A stretch of 64,000 bases of DNA from Aldersonia sp. NBC_00410. GTDB lineage: Bacteria; Actinomycetota; Actinomycetes; Mycobacteriales; Mycobacteriaceae. Shown piece by piece: positions 44,561-52,195 of the stretch. The notes under the pieces were generated by a model. That model made no database searches and had not been told where the DNA came from. It saw only the letters and a list, made by a program, of their open reading frames with translations. The stretch is from the NCBI RefSeq assembly GCF_026342035.1, contig NZ_JAPENM010000003.1, positions 1 to 64,000 of the forward strand. The letters are read 5' to 3'. Made by a program: the position numbers and the translations under genes. Positions within the stretch are counted from its first letter, which is position 1; every line of letters begins with the position of its first letter.

Positions 44561-44665
44561 ATGATTACGAACGCGCTCAACTGGATCCTGGGGACGTGGG
44601 GAAACCTCTCCGCGGGAAGCAGCGGCTACTACATCACGCCGGGCACCCTGCCGTTCGGTAGCTGA
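44561..44665 (+). CDS. 34-aa small protein in its own transcription unit
   Basis: The 34-codon frame starts ATG 44561 after AAAGGG and encodes an amphipathic N-terminal helix (MITNALNWILGTWGNL), then a Gly/Ser/Tyr-rich part (SAGSSGYY, TPGTLPFGS). It has no signal peptide. A strong rho-independent terminator begins 13 nt after the stop, and the leader holds a hairpin, so this looks like an independent gene. The residues recall short membrane-active or porin-like peptides of mycolata, but I recognise no family. Confidence 0.6.
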   Translation: MITNALNWILGTWGNLSAGSSGYYITPGTLPFGS

Positions 44666-44677
44666 GCCAACTGCAGC

Positions 44678-44710
44678 AATGCCCCGGAGCACGCGCTCCG
44701 GGGCATTTTT
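44678..44710 (+). terminator. Rho-independent terminator of the 34-aa gene
   Basis: AATGCCCCGGAGC (44678-44690) pairs with GCTCCGGGGCATT (44695-44707) around the 4-nt loop ACGC, followed by T-run TTTTT at 44706-44710. This is the strongest canonical terminator in the window. Confidence 0.93.
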
Positions 44711-44741
44711 ATGTCTCGGACCCGGTGCTGCGCCCGCGCGC

Positions 44742-44772
44742 TTGACCTCGAGTTAACTCGAGGTCTTAACGT
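44742..44772 (+). promoter_or_regulatory. SoxR/MerR-type operator within a 19-bp-spaced promoter
   Basis: A perfect 22-bp palindrome (44744-44765; half-site GACCTCGAGTT) lies between the -35 box TTGACC (44742-44747) and a -10 box TAACGT (44767-44772), with 19-bp spacing. Its core CCTCGAGTTAACTCGAGG differs from the enterobacterial SoxR box at one base pair per half-site. Elongated spacing with a palindrome between the boxes is the hallmark of MerR-family activation. Confidence 0.85.
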
Positions 44773-44817
44773 CCGGTGTCAGTGCTTCACTTGGAGGGGC
44801 ACGACGGGAGACATGGG

Positions 44818-46713
44818 ATGAGCATCGAATCGGTGGCGTGGAACCAGATGTACCGGCGAATGAACTCGCCGGGCGAGCGGCGGCCGTTCCGGCGGGCCAC
44901 GCTGCGGCGGATCGGCGGGTTCGCGCGGCCGCACAAGCGGATGCTCGCTGGATTCCTGGTGCTGAGCGTGGTCAGCGCGATTCTCGCCGTCGCGACTCCG
45001 GTGCTGGCCGGGCGCGTTGTGGACGCGATCACCGAGGGCTCCGAGTCGGCGGTCGTGGTCCGGTTGGCCCTGCTGATCGCGCTGATTGCGGTGCTGGACG
45101 CCGGGCTCGGCCTGGCCACCAGATTTCTGTCGGCGAATATCGGCGAGGGTTTGATTCTCGACCTGCGCACCGCGGTGTTCGACCACGTGCAGCGCATGCC
45201 GATCGCGTTTTTCACCCGCACTCGCACGGGCGCACTGGTGAGCCGGCTGAACAACGACGTCATCGGCGCGCAGCGAGCATTCAGCGACACGCTGTCCGGG
45301 GTGGTGGCGAACCTGGTCACGCTGGTGCTGACCCTGGTCGTGATGCTCGGCATTTCGTGGCAGATCACGCTGCTCGCCCTGCTGCTGCTCCCCGTTTTCG
45401 TGCTGCCCGCGCGCCGGATGGGAAATCGGCTGGCCGGCATTCAGCGGGAGGCGGCCGACCACAACGCGGCGATGAGCACCCAGATGACCGAGCGGTTCTC
45501 CGCGCCCGGTGCGACGCTGGTCAAGCTGTTCGGCCGGCCCGCGCAGGAATCCGCCGAGTTCGCCTCGCGGGCCAGCCGGGTCCGCGATATCGGTGTGCGC
45601 ACCGCGATGGTGCAGACCGTGTTCGTCACGTCCCTCACGTTGGTATCGGCGCTCGCAGTGGCGGTCGTCTACGGGCTCGGCGGCTTCTACGCGCTGCGTG
45701 GGCAACTCGACGCAGGCTCGGTGGTGGCGCTGTCGCTGCTGCTGACCCGGCTCTACGGCCCGCTCACCGCGCTGGCGAGCGCGCGGGTGGAGGTGATGAG
45801 CGCGATGGTCAGCTTCGAGCGGGTATTCGAGGTGCTCGATCTACCTCCGCTGATCACCGACAAGCCCGATGCGCGGGCAGTTCCGGCCGGGCCGGTTTCG
45901 GTGGAACTCGATGACGTCCGGTTCGCCTACCCGGCGGCCGACAAGGTGTCGCTCGCCTCGCTCGAGGAGGTGGCGACGCTGGACACCCGCGGCGGAATCG
46001 AAGTGCTGCACGGGATTTCGCTGCGAGCCGAGCCCGGACAGGTGGTCGCACTGGTGGGGTCGTCCGGGGCGGGCAAATCGACCATCGCGCAACTGGTTTC
46101 GCGCCTGTACGACGTCGACTCCGGCGCCGTCCGGTTGTCCGGCATGGACGTGCGCGACCTGTCCGCGCAGGCGATCCAGGATACGGTCGGCATGGTGACC
46201 CAGGACGGGCACCTGTTCCACGACACCATTCGGGGCAACCTGCTGCTCGCCAGGCCGGCGGCGGCCGAGGCCGAGTTGTCCGAGGCGTTGCAGCGCGCAC
46301 GGCTCGCCGAGCTGGTGGCATCGCTGCCGGACGGTCTGGACACCGTGGTCGGTGAGCGCGGCTACCGGCTGTCCGGCGGTGAGCGACAGCGGCTGACGAT
46401 CGCGCGACTGCTGCTCAAACAACCCCGGGTGGTGATCCTGGACGAGGCAACGGCGTCGCTGGATTCCACTTCTGAGGCCGCGGTGCAGGAAGCGCTCGGT
46501 GAAGCATTGGCCGGGCGAACCGCGCTGGTGATCGCCCACCGGCTGTCCACCATCCGCGCCGCCGACGCGATCCTGGTGGTCGAGGACGGCCGCGTGATCG
46601 AACGCGGCACGCACACCGAATTGCTGGCGGCGCGGGGGCGCTACGAGGAGCTCTACCGCACGCAGTTCCAGGAGGATGCGGCCGGCGGCCCGGAGTACGC
46701 GACCGCGGGTTGA
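44818..46713 (+). CDS. ABC exporter (fused permease-ATPase half-transporter)
   Basis: This 631-aa protein has an N-terminal membrane domain with six transmembrane helices (residues 40-340) and a C-terminal nucleotide-binding domain with Walker A GSSGAGKST, signature LSGGERQR, Walker B VVILDEATA and an H-loop His in IAHRLST. It works as a homodimer or with an unlinked partner to export hydrophobic compounds or lipids. GGGAGA precedes ATG 44818. The SoxR-type operator 46 nt upstream suggests induction by redox-cycling compounds, as for SoxR-controlled exporters of other actinobacteria. Confidence 0.94.
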   Translation: MSIESVAWNQMYRRMNSPGERRPFRRATLRRIGGFARPHKRMLAGFLVLSVVSAILAVATPVLAGRVVDAITEGSESAVVVRLALLIALIAVLDAGLGLATRFLSANIGEGLILDLRTAVFDHVQRMPIAFFTRTRTGALVSRLNNDVIGAQRAFSDTLSGVVANLVTLVLTLVVMLGISWQITLLALLLLPVFVLPARRMGNRLAGIQREAADHNAAMSTQMTERFSAPGATLVKLFGRPAQESAEFASRASRVRDIGVRTAMVQTVFVTSLTLVSALAVAVVYGLGGFYALRGQLDAGSVVALSLLLTRLYGPLTALASARVEVMSAMVSFERVFEVLDLPPLITDKPDARAVPAGPVSVELDDVRFAYPAADKVSLASLEEVATLDTRGGIEVLHGISLRAEPGQVVALVGSSGAGKSTIAQLVSRLYDVDSGAVRLSGMDVRDLSAQAIQDTVGMVTQDGHLFHDTIRGNLLLARPAAAEAELSEALQRARLAELVASLPDGLDTVVGERGYRLSGGERQRLTIARLLLKQPRVVILDEATASLDSTSEAAVQEALGEALAGRTALVIAHRLSTIRAADAILVVEDGRVIERGTHTELLAARGRYEELYRTQFQEDAAGGPEYATAG

Positions 46714-46725
46714 CGCCCCGAGGGG

Positions 46726-47721
46726 TCAGAACCCGTTCGCTACGTCCACAACCGCGCGGCCGGTGCGCTCGCCGCGCTTGATCTCGGCGAGCACGCCGGC
46801 CACGTCGCGGACCGGCACCCCACGTTCCAGATCGCCGAGATGGCGCGGCTTCAGGTCGTCGGCCAGGCTCGCCCACACCCGGCGCCGGATTTCCATCGGG
46901 AGTTGCACCGAGTCGATGCCGATCAGGTGGACACCGCGCAGGATGAACGGCAGCACCGTGGTGGACAGGCCGATACCGCCGGTGTTGCCGCTGGCCGCGA
47001 CGGCCGCGCCATAGTCGAGCGTGCTGATCACGTAGGCGAGAGTCGCGCCGCCGACACAGTCCACCGCGGCCGCCCACTGGGATTTGCCGAGCGGACGCGG
47101 TTTGGCGTCCGGGTCCTCGGGCAGCCGGCCGATCACCGATGCCGCGCCGAGGCTGGTGAGCAGGTCCTTCGCGTCTGCCTTGCCGCTGGACGCGACCACC
47201 TCGAAACCGGCGGCGGCGAGCAGATCAACGCTCACGGTGCCGACTCCGCCGCTGGCGCCGGTGACCAGGACGGGGCCGTCGCCGGGGGTGAGTCCGCGGT
47301 CGAGCAGCGCCTGCACACTCAGCGCCGCGGTGAACCCCGCGGTGCCGATGGCCGCGGCCTCCCGCGTGGTGAGACCGTCGAGCTTGACCACCCCCGCCGA
47401 GGGAACCCGGGCGAGCTCGGCGTAGCCGCCGTGCCGTGCCGTGCCGACGTCGTATCCGTGCACGAAAACCTGGTCGCCGACGGCGAACGAATCATCCTCG
47501 GCAGCAACGACTTCGCCGGCAACGTCGATGCCGGGCACGATGGGGTATGCGCGCACCACGCCACCCTTCGGGGTGACCGCGAGCGCGTCCTTGTAATTCA
47601 CGCTCGAGAAATGCACCTTGATCGTCACTTCGCCGGCAGGGAGGAAGTCCTCCTCGACCTGCTCGGCGGCGAGCACGATCTCGCCCTCGGATTCCCGGGC
47701 AACCATTGCGGAGAACGTCAT
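46726..47721 (-). CDS. Acrylyl-CoA reductase/AcuI-YhdH-type quinone oxidoreductase
   Basis: This 331-aa MDR enzyme has VNYKDALAVTPKGGVVRAYP and PGIDVAGEVVA, typical of the AcuI/YhdH subfamily, with LVTGASGGVGTVSVDLLA as NADPH loop and no zinc ligands. AcuI reduces acrylyl-CoA to propionyl-CoA; for this protein the substrate is inferred from the family. The -10 box TATATT (47734-47729 on the minus strand) lies 7 nt before ATG 47721 and no ribosome site is present, a clear leaderless arrangement. Confidence 0.92.
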   Translation of the reverse strand: MTFSAMVARESEGEIVLAAEQVEEDFLPAGEVTIKVHFSSVNYKDALAVTPKGGVVRAYPIVPGIDVAGEVVAAEDDSFAVGDQVFVHGYDVGTARHGGYAELARVPSAGVVKLDGLTTREAAAIGTAGFTAALSVQALLDRGLTPGDGPVLVTGASGGVGTVSVDLLAAAGFEVVASSGKADAKDLLTSLGAASVIGRLPEDPDAKPRPLGKSQWAAAVDCVGGATLAYVISTLDYGAAVAASGNTGGIGLSTTVLPFILRGVHLIGIDSVQLPMEIRRRVWASLADDLKPRHLGDLERGVPVRDVAGVLAEIKRGERTGRAVVDVANGF

Positions 47722-47839
47722 GGGAACGAATATACGGGTGGGCCCGAGCAGCCATTTTTCGCACTTTCACCCGGCCTGGCGCCATTGCGGACGAATAATG
47801 GGTGCTCAGGACAGGTCGCAACGAGGCGAGGAGTGTCCG

Positions 47840-48703
47840 ATGCCGGATTGCCCGATTGCCGACGAGACCGCGGCGGGCATCGCGACCGCCGAGCGCATCC
47901 TCGCCGAACGCCGCAGGTTCGGGATCCGGGAGGATCGCCGCGGACTGCTCGTCGCCGAGGGCGACTCGTGGTTCGACTACCCGCGCCGCGACATTCTCGC
48001 GGCGCTGCAGGACGACGCCGGCTGGGAGATCGTCTCGGTCGCGCACCTGGGCGACACGCTGGAGTCGATGTCCTACAACGATGCTCAGCTCACCGGCCTC
48101 GCGCGGCAGCTCGAGTGGGTGCGCGCCCGCGGCGAGACACCGGTGGCGATCCTGCTTTCGGGCGGTGGAAACGACTTTGCCGGGCCCGAATTCGGAGTGT
48201 TCATCGGCCACCGCAACAGCGCCAGGCCCGGCGCCGACGAGGCGATCCTGGCCGACTTCATCGGCTGCCGAATGCAGTCGGCGCTCGCGCATTTCGTCGG
48301 CGCAGTCACCCGGATGTGCGAGTCACTGTTCGATCGCCGCATTCCGATCCTGGTGCACGGCTACGACTACCCGGTGCCCGACGGCCGCGGCTTTCTGGGC
48401 GGATGGGGTCCGCTGCCCGGTCCGTGGCTCGGTCCGAGTCTGGAAGCGAAGAACTTCACCGACTTGGCGGAGAAGAAGCGGATCGCGGCACGAATCGTCG
48501 ACCTGTACAACGCCATGCTCGTCGAATTCACCGGACGTCCCGAGGCTGCGCATGTCCGCTACGTCGACCTGCTCGGCACTCTGCATACCGGCGACGACTA
48601 CCGCGACTACTGGGCCAACGAACTACACCCGACGGGCCACGGTTTCGACCTGATCTCGGGAAAGTTCGCCGCGGAGCTCGACCGGATTGCGTTGCCCGGA
48701 TAA
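47840..48703 (+). CDS. SGNH-type hydrolase-like protein with Asn in the block V Asp position
   Basis: This 287-aa protein shows SGNH blocks: GDSWFDYP with the nucleophile Ser, LSGGGNDFAG with the oxyanion Asn, and a C-terminal NELHPTGHGFDL with the catalytic His. The usual Asp three residues before that His is Asn here, so the triad may be a Ser-His dyad. No signal peptide, so it is likely cytosolic. Substrate unknown. GAGGAG precedes ATG 47840. Confidence 0.85.
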   Translation: MPDCPIADETAAGIATAERILAERRRFGIREDRRGLLVAEGDSWFDYPRRDILAALQDDAGWEIVSVAHLGDTLESMSYNDAQLTGLARQLEWVRARGETPVAILLSGGGNDFAGPEFGVFIGHRNSARPGADEAILADFIGCRMQSALAHFVGAVTRMCESLFDRRIPILVHGYDYPVPDGRGFLGGWGPLPGPWLGPSLEAKNFTDLAEKKRIAARIVDLYNAMLVEFTGRPEAAHVRYVDLLGTLHTGDDYRDYWANELHPTGHGFDLISGKFAAELDRIALPG

Positions 48704-48711
48704 TCCGCCGG

Positions 48712-49140
48712 TCAGGCGGAAATGGTGCTGCGCTCCCACACTGGTGTGATGCCGACGCGGCGCAATCGCCAGCCCTCCGAGGTGCGAATCCCGTCGAACC
48801 GGTAGCGGACGCCGATAGTCCGGTGGATGTGCCGATGTTCGGCTTCGGGTACGAGAGTGACCACGGTGTTTGCACCGATCACCGCGGTATCGCCGTCGAC
48901 ATCGACCTGCACATCCCCGAAAAGATGTTGCGACGCTTCGTAATCCTGGTGATTGCGACGCACCTGGGCGATCACGGCCTCGATGCCGTGGGCGGTACCG
49001 CCGGGCGTGATTGCCTCCGCATCGGCGGTGTAGATCGCACGCATGCCCTCGAACGCCTTCTGGTCCAGGTTGCGTCCTACCGAGTGCACGAGACTTGTCA
49101 GTTCGGCACGGTCGATCATGTCGGTCAGTCGTGCAGGCAT
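48712..49140 (-). CDS. SnoaL-like (NTF2 fold) protein
   Basis: This 142-aa protein has the cone-shaped NTF2-like pattern: helices at the start (LTDMIDRAELTSLVHSVGRNLD), AIYTADAEAITPGGTAHGIEAV, then a sheet ending GWRLRRVGITPVW. Members are cyclases, isomerases or small binding proteins, so no reaction can be assigned. ATG 49140 is preferred: AGGAG is 5 nt upstream, while GTG 49146 would overlap that site. Divergent from a marR gene; three TTGG-N5-CCAA sites lie between, so it is probably the repressor's target. Confidence 0.9.
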   Translation of the reverse strand: MPARLTDMIDRAELTSLVHSVGRNLDQKAFEGMRAIYTADAEAITPGGTAHGIEAVIAQVRRNHQDYEASQHLFGDVQVDVDGDTAVIGANTVVTLVPEAEHRHIHRTIGVRYRFDGIRTSEGWRLRRVGITPVWERSTISA

Positions 49141-49163
49141 TTCCACTCCTCGACGAATATTTG

Positions 49164-49220
49164 TTGGTCACGCCAACGTTGGCAATACCAACGGTAGCAC
49201 CAGATTGTTGGTGTCGCCAA
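49164..49220. promoter_or_regulatory. Three TTGG-N5-CCAA operator sites between snoaL-like and marR genes
   Basis: Identical 13-bp dyads occur at 49164-49176, 49179-49191 and 49208-49220, each TTGG, five bases, CCAA. The first two are 15 bp apart and the third 29 bp further on. A dyad repeated three times in a divergent marR intergenic region strongly suggests autoregulation by the MarR protein and control of the SnoaL-like gene. Confidence 0.88.
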
Positions 49221-49240
49221 TGGTTAGTACGATCGAGGTC

Positions 49241-49738
49241 ATGACCGAGCCCGACGAACCACCATCCCGGGTGCGGGAAGCACCGACGTGGCTCGTCGGT
49301 CAGGTGGCGGCACACGCGCGACGACTGCTACGCGAGGGGTTCGCCGCGGTCGACTCGAGCGGCTACCAGTACCGCCTGCTCGCGGCTCTGGCCGAGTTCG
49401 GCCCCGGCAGCCAGGCATCGCTCGGCAGGCGCACCGAATTGGATCCGAGCGATGTGGTGGCACGGATCAACGAACTGGTCGACAACGGCTTCGTCGACCG
49501 GACGCCCGATCCCGCGGACCGTCGCCGCAACATTGTCAGCATCACGAAGTCGGGAATTCGCCAGCTGCGCAAGCTGGAGCGGGCACTCGACGGTATCCAG
49601 GAGGCACTCGTCGAACCGCTCAGCACCGACGAGCGGCACGATCTCGTACGGCTCCTTGCTCGGCTCGATGCACATCACCGGGGAATCGGGCGTAAGCGCG
49701 ACGGAACCTCTCAGACGCGCGGTGCGACGATGCCGTGA
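49241..49738 (+). CDS. MarR-family transcriptional regulator
   Basis: This 165-aa winged-helix regulator has an N-terminal dimer helix, the helix-turn-helix SQASLGRRTELDPSDVVARI, the wing DRTPDPADRRRNIVSITKSG (D-x-R motif) and a C-terminal dimer helix. CGAGG precedes ATG 49241. It is probably a ligand-released repressor of its own gene and the divergent SnoaL-like gene. Its 3' end overlaps the convergent response regulator gene by 28 nt. Confidence 0.94.
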   Translation: MTEPDEPPSRVREAPTWLVGQVAAHARRLLREGFAAVDSSGYQYRLLAALAEFGPGSQASLGRRTELDPSDVVARINELVDNGFVDRTPDPADRRRNIVSITKSGIRQLRKLERALDGIQEALVEPLSTDERHDLVRLLARLDAHHRGIGRKRDGTSQTRGATMP

Positions 49739-50376
49739 TCGAACGCGTAGACGATCGCGGCGGCACGGTCGCGCAGTCCGAGTTTGGCGAAGATGTGACC
49801 GACGTGGCTCTTCACGGTGACCTCGGAAATGTGCAGGTCGGATGCGATCTCGGAATTGGCTCGGCCACGGCCGATGAGCGCGAGGACATCGCGCTCGCGC
49901 GAGGTAAGTTCGCCGGCGGCAATACCGGCAACGCCCCGCGCGGGCGCGCTGCGATAGGTGCTGAGTACCCGAGCGGTGACCGCCGGATCCAGCCAGGACG
50001 CGCCACCTGCCACCGTGCGCACCGCGCGGATCAGTTCCTCGGCCGGTGAGTCCTTGAGCAGAAAGCCGGCGGCGCCGGCGCGGAGCGCGCCCGAGAGCAA
50101 CTCGTCGTCGTCGAAGGTCGTGAGTACGAGCACCGGTACGGGATCGGGGCCGCGGCTGATTCGCTCGGTCGCCTCGATGCCGCCGACGACCTTCATGCGC
50201 AGGTCCATCAACACCACATCGGGGGAATGCGTCGCCACGGCGGCAGACACCTCGGCGCCATCCGCGCATTCGGCGACGATGGTGAAGCCATCCTTACGGC
50301 GCAGAATCCGGCGCAAGCCGGAGCGGACCAGATCTTGATCGTCCACCAGCAGGACGCCGACGTCGGGCGCGGTCAT
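49711..50376 (-). CDS. NarL/LuxR-family response regulator
   Basis: This 221-aa regulator has a receiver domain (VLLVDDQDLVRSGL, phospho-acceptor Asp in VVLMDLRM, LTTFDDDE, Lys in FLLKD) and a C-terminal LuxR helix-turn-helix (LTSRERDVLALIGRGRANSEIA, VKSHVGHIFAKLGL). It is activated by the histidine kinase just upstream. ATG 50376 overlaps the kinase stop (ATGA); GTG 50382 is an alternative. Confidence 0.96.
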   Translation of the reverse strand: MTAPDVGVLLVDDQDLVRSGLRRILRRKDGFTIVAECADGAEVSAAVATHSPDVVLMDLRMKVVGGIEATERISRGPDPVPVLVLTTFDDDELLSGALRAGAAGFLLKDSPAEELIRAVRTVAGGASWLDPAVTARVLSTYRSAPARGVAGIAAGELTSRERDVLALIGRGRANSEIASDLHISEVTVKSHVGHIFAKLGLRDRAAAIVYAFDHGIVAPRV

Positions 50377-51644
50377 CGCCACTCACCGAAGGTGCAGGTG
50401 TGCCCGGCGGCGGAGTTTTCGGGCTGATAGGGGATATCCGCGCGGACCTGCCAGCTGTCCCTGGTCCGGCCCGCCGTCAGCGTGCCGCCGACCAGCCGCG
50501 CACGCTGCTGCATTCCGATCAATCCGGATCCGCCCTGACTTTGCTGACCGAAAACCTTGCGGGGCAAGTCATTTCCGATGATGAGTGTGCTGCCGGTCGA
50601 ACCCATCTTCAGGGTTATCCGGGTCCGCGCACCGGACGCGTGCTTGGCGACGTTGGCGAGTGACTCCTGCGTGATCCGGTACAGGCACAAGCCGACCGTG
50701 TCCGGCACGAGCTTCGAATTGCCGCGGATCGCGGATTCCACCGGTAGGCCGGCGCGGACGAAATCGTCGATCAGAGTTCCGATGTCACCCACTCCCGGCT
50801 CCGGCGCATGGTCGGCCGGTCCCTCGCGTAGCAGTCCGACGGTTCGCCGGATATCGCTCATCGCCTGCCGGCCGAGGCGTTCCGCGTCGATGAGCGCGTC
50901 GATCGCTTCGGCTGTGTCGTTGTCTTCCTGCAGTGCCCGCCGAGCGGCCGTCAGGTGCAGCATCGTCACGCTCAGCGAATGAGCGACCACGTCGTGCACT
51001 TCGCGCGAGATGCGTTGCCGTTCCGCGCTCGCGGCCTGATCCGCCCTCGTCAGCTGCGCCAACCGCTCCTGCTCCAGCAACCGGAGCTGCGTCTGCAGAA
51101 CGAACCCGATCAGCCAGCCCAGCGCCGTCACGGTGATGTAGACGGGAACGAATTCGAGCCGGCCCAGCAACGCCGGAACGATCAGCGCGGCCACCGCAAC
51201 GGCAGCGACGAGCAGGCTGACCCGAACGCTCGCCATCGCGGCGATCTCGCCCACGATCAACACCAGGATGAACGGCGCGACATCGGCGTACGCGGGCTCG
51301 AGCAGGATCAGCGAGGCTCCGACGATCGCGCCCGCGGACAGTCGGAAGAACATTTGTCCGCGGGTGGGTATGAAGTCCTTGCGGAAGAGCATCGCCACGA
51401 GGGGCAGGATCGTGATGAGACCACCGAGGAGTGCCACGCCGGGTGGGAAGAAGCCGTCGCGTTGTGCCACCGCGACGATGGCGATGACGACCATGGCGAC
51501 ATCGGAGACGATGACCACCGCCGGCGTGTATTCGTGCGGCATCTCGGCCATGCGGCGGGCGATGTAGTCGACGGCCTTGGCCGGAACCATCCGGGACCGC
51601 AGCGCCTTCTCCGTCACGGCGCTCACGGGTGCGGCGACCTTCAT
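50373..51644 (-). CDS. Membrane sensor histidine kinase (HisKA_3/NarL-partner type)
   Basis: This 423-aa kinase has about five transmembrane segments in residues 40-190, a dimerisation helix with the phospho-acceptor His in REVHDVVAHSLSVTML, and a C-terminal ATPase domain (ESLANVAKHASGA, GSGLIGMQQRARLVGG). No large extracytoplasmic loop is seen, so it probably senses the membrane or an intramembrane signal. TAGGCT lies 6 nt before ATG 51644, a likely leaderless start. Confidence 0.95.
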   Translation of the reverse strand: MKVAAPVSAVTEKALRSRMVPAKAVDYIARRMAEMPHEYTPAVVIVSDVAMVVIAIVAVAQRDGFFPPGVALLGGLITILPLVAMLFRKDFIPTRGQMFFRLSAGAIVGASLILLEPAYADVAPFILVLIVGEIAAMASVRVSLLVAAVAVAALIVPALLGRLEFVPVYITVTALGWLIGFVLQTQLRLLEQERLAQLTRADQAASAERQRISREVHDVVAHSLSVTMLHLTAARRALQEDNDTAEAIDALIDAERLGRQAMSDIRRTVGLLREGPADHAPEPGVGDIGTLIDDFVRAGLPVESAIRGNSKLVPDTVGLCLYRITQESLANVAKHASGARTRITLKMGSTGSTLIIGNDLPRKVFGQQSQGGSGLIGMQQRARLVGGTLTAGRTRDSWQVRADIPYQPENSAAGHTCTFGEWR

Positions 51645-51814
51645 CAGGCCAGCCTAAGGCGGACGGGGTGCGGACCGCATCATTCCGGGAGCGGTCGTGG
51701 ACTCCACCCCTGGTAGGAGGAAAAGTAGCGACCGGGGGACGGCGCGCGAGCAACGGGTGGTCCATAGCGTTGGGGCATCGGGATTTCGCCAGCGAACTCG
51801 GGAGGGGAACGAGG

Positions 51815-52186
51815 ATGTCGTGGACGGATCTACACCAGCGCAACGCAATCATCGATGAGGTGCTCGCACGAGCGGAGCGCAATCCCGATGACCCGGAACT
51901 GTTCCGGGACCTACCCGATCTCGACCGGCTGTTCGGCGGCATCGACGGCCTGCTGCTGACGCTGCAGTACCGGTGGCGCAATCATGTGACCGCGCGGTTG
52001 GATCTGGCCGAAGAGAAGTTCCTCGATCCGCAACAGGTCGTGGCCGACCTGGCCGCCGAGCAGCCTGCCTTGCGGGCCGTGCTGGACCGGTGGCAGGCCC
52101 CGACACGAGTGGCCGCGCCGAGTGCGCGAGGCCCGCGACGGCGGAGGGGACCGTCGCGGGCATCGCAGTACGTGCACGTGGCGTAG
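51815..52186 (+). CDS. Conserved-looking small protein, unknown function
   Basis: This 123-aa protein starts at ATG 51815 behind GGAGGGG at 51801-51807. The first 75 residues are helical (HQRNAIIDEVLARAERNPDD, LDRLFGGIDGLLLTLQYRWRN) and the end is a basic Arg/Pro/Ser tail (RGPRRRRGPSRASQY). No motif recognised. It is divergent from the histidine kinase gene and converges with lon, 9 nt away. Confidence 0.75.
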   Translation: MSWTDLHQRNAIIDEVLARAERNPDDPELFRDLPDLDRLFGGIDGLLLTLQYRWRNHVTARLDLAEEKFLDPQQVVADLAAEQPALRAVLDRWQAPTRVAAPSARGPRRRRGPSRASQYVHVA

Positions 52187-52195
52187 GGCTTTCGC

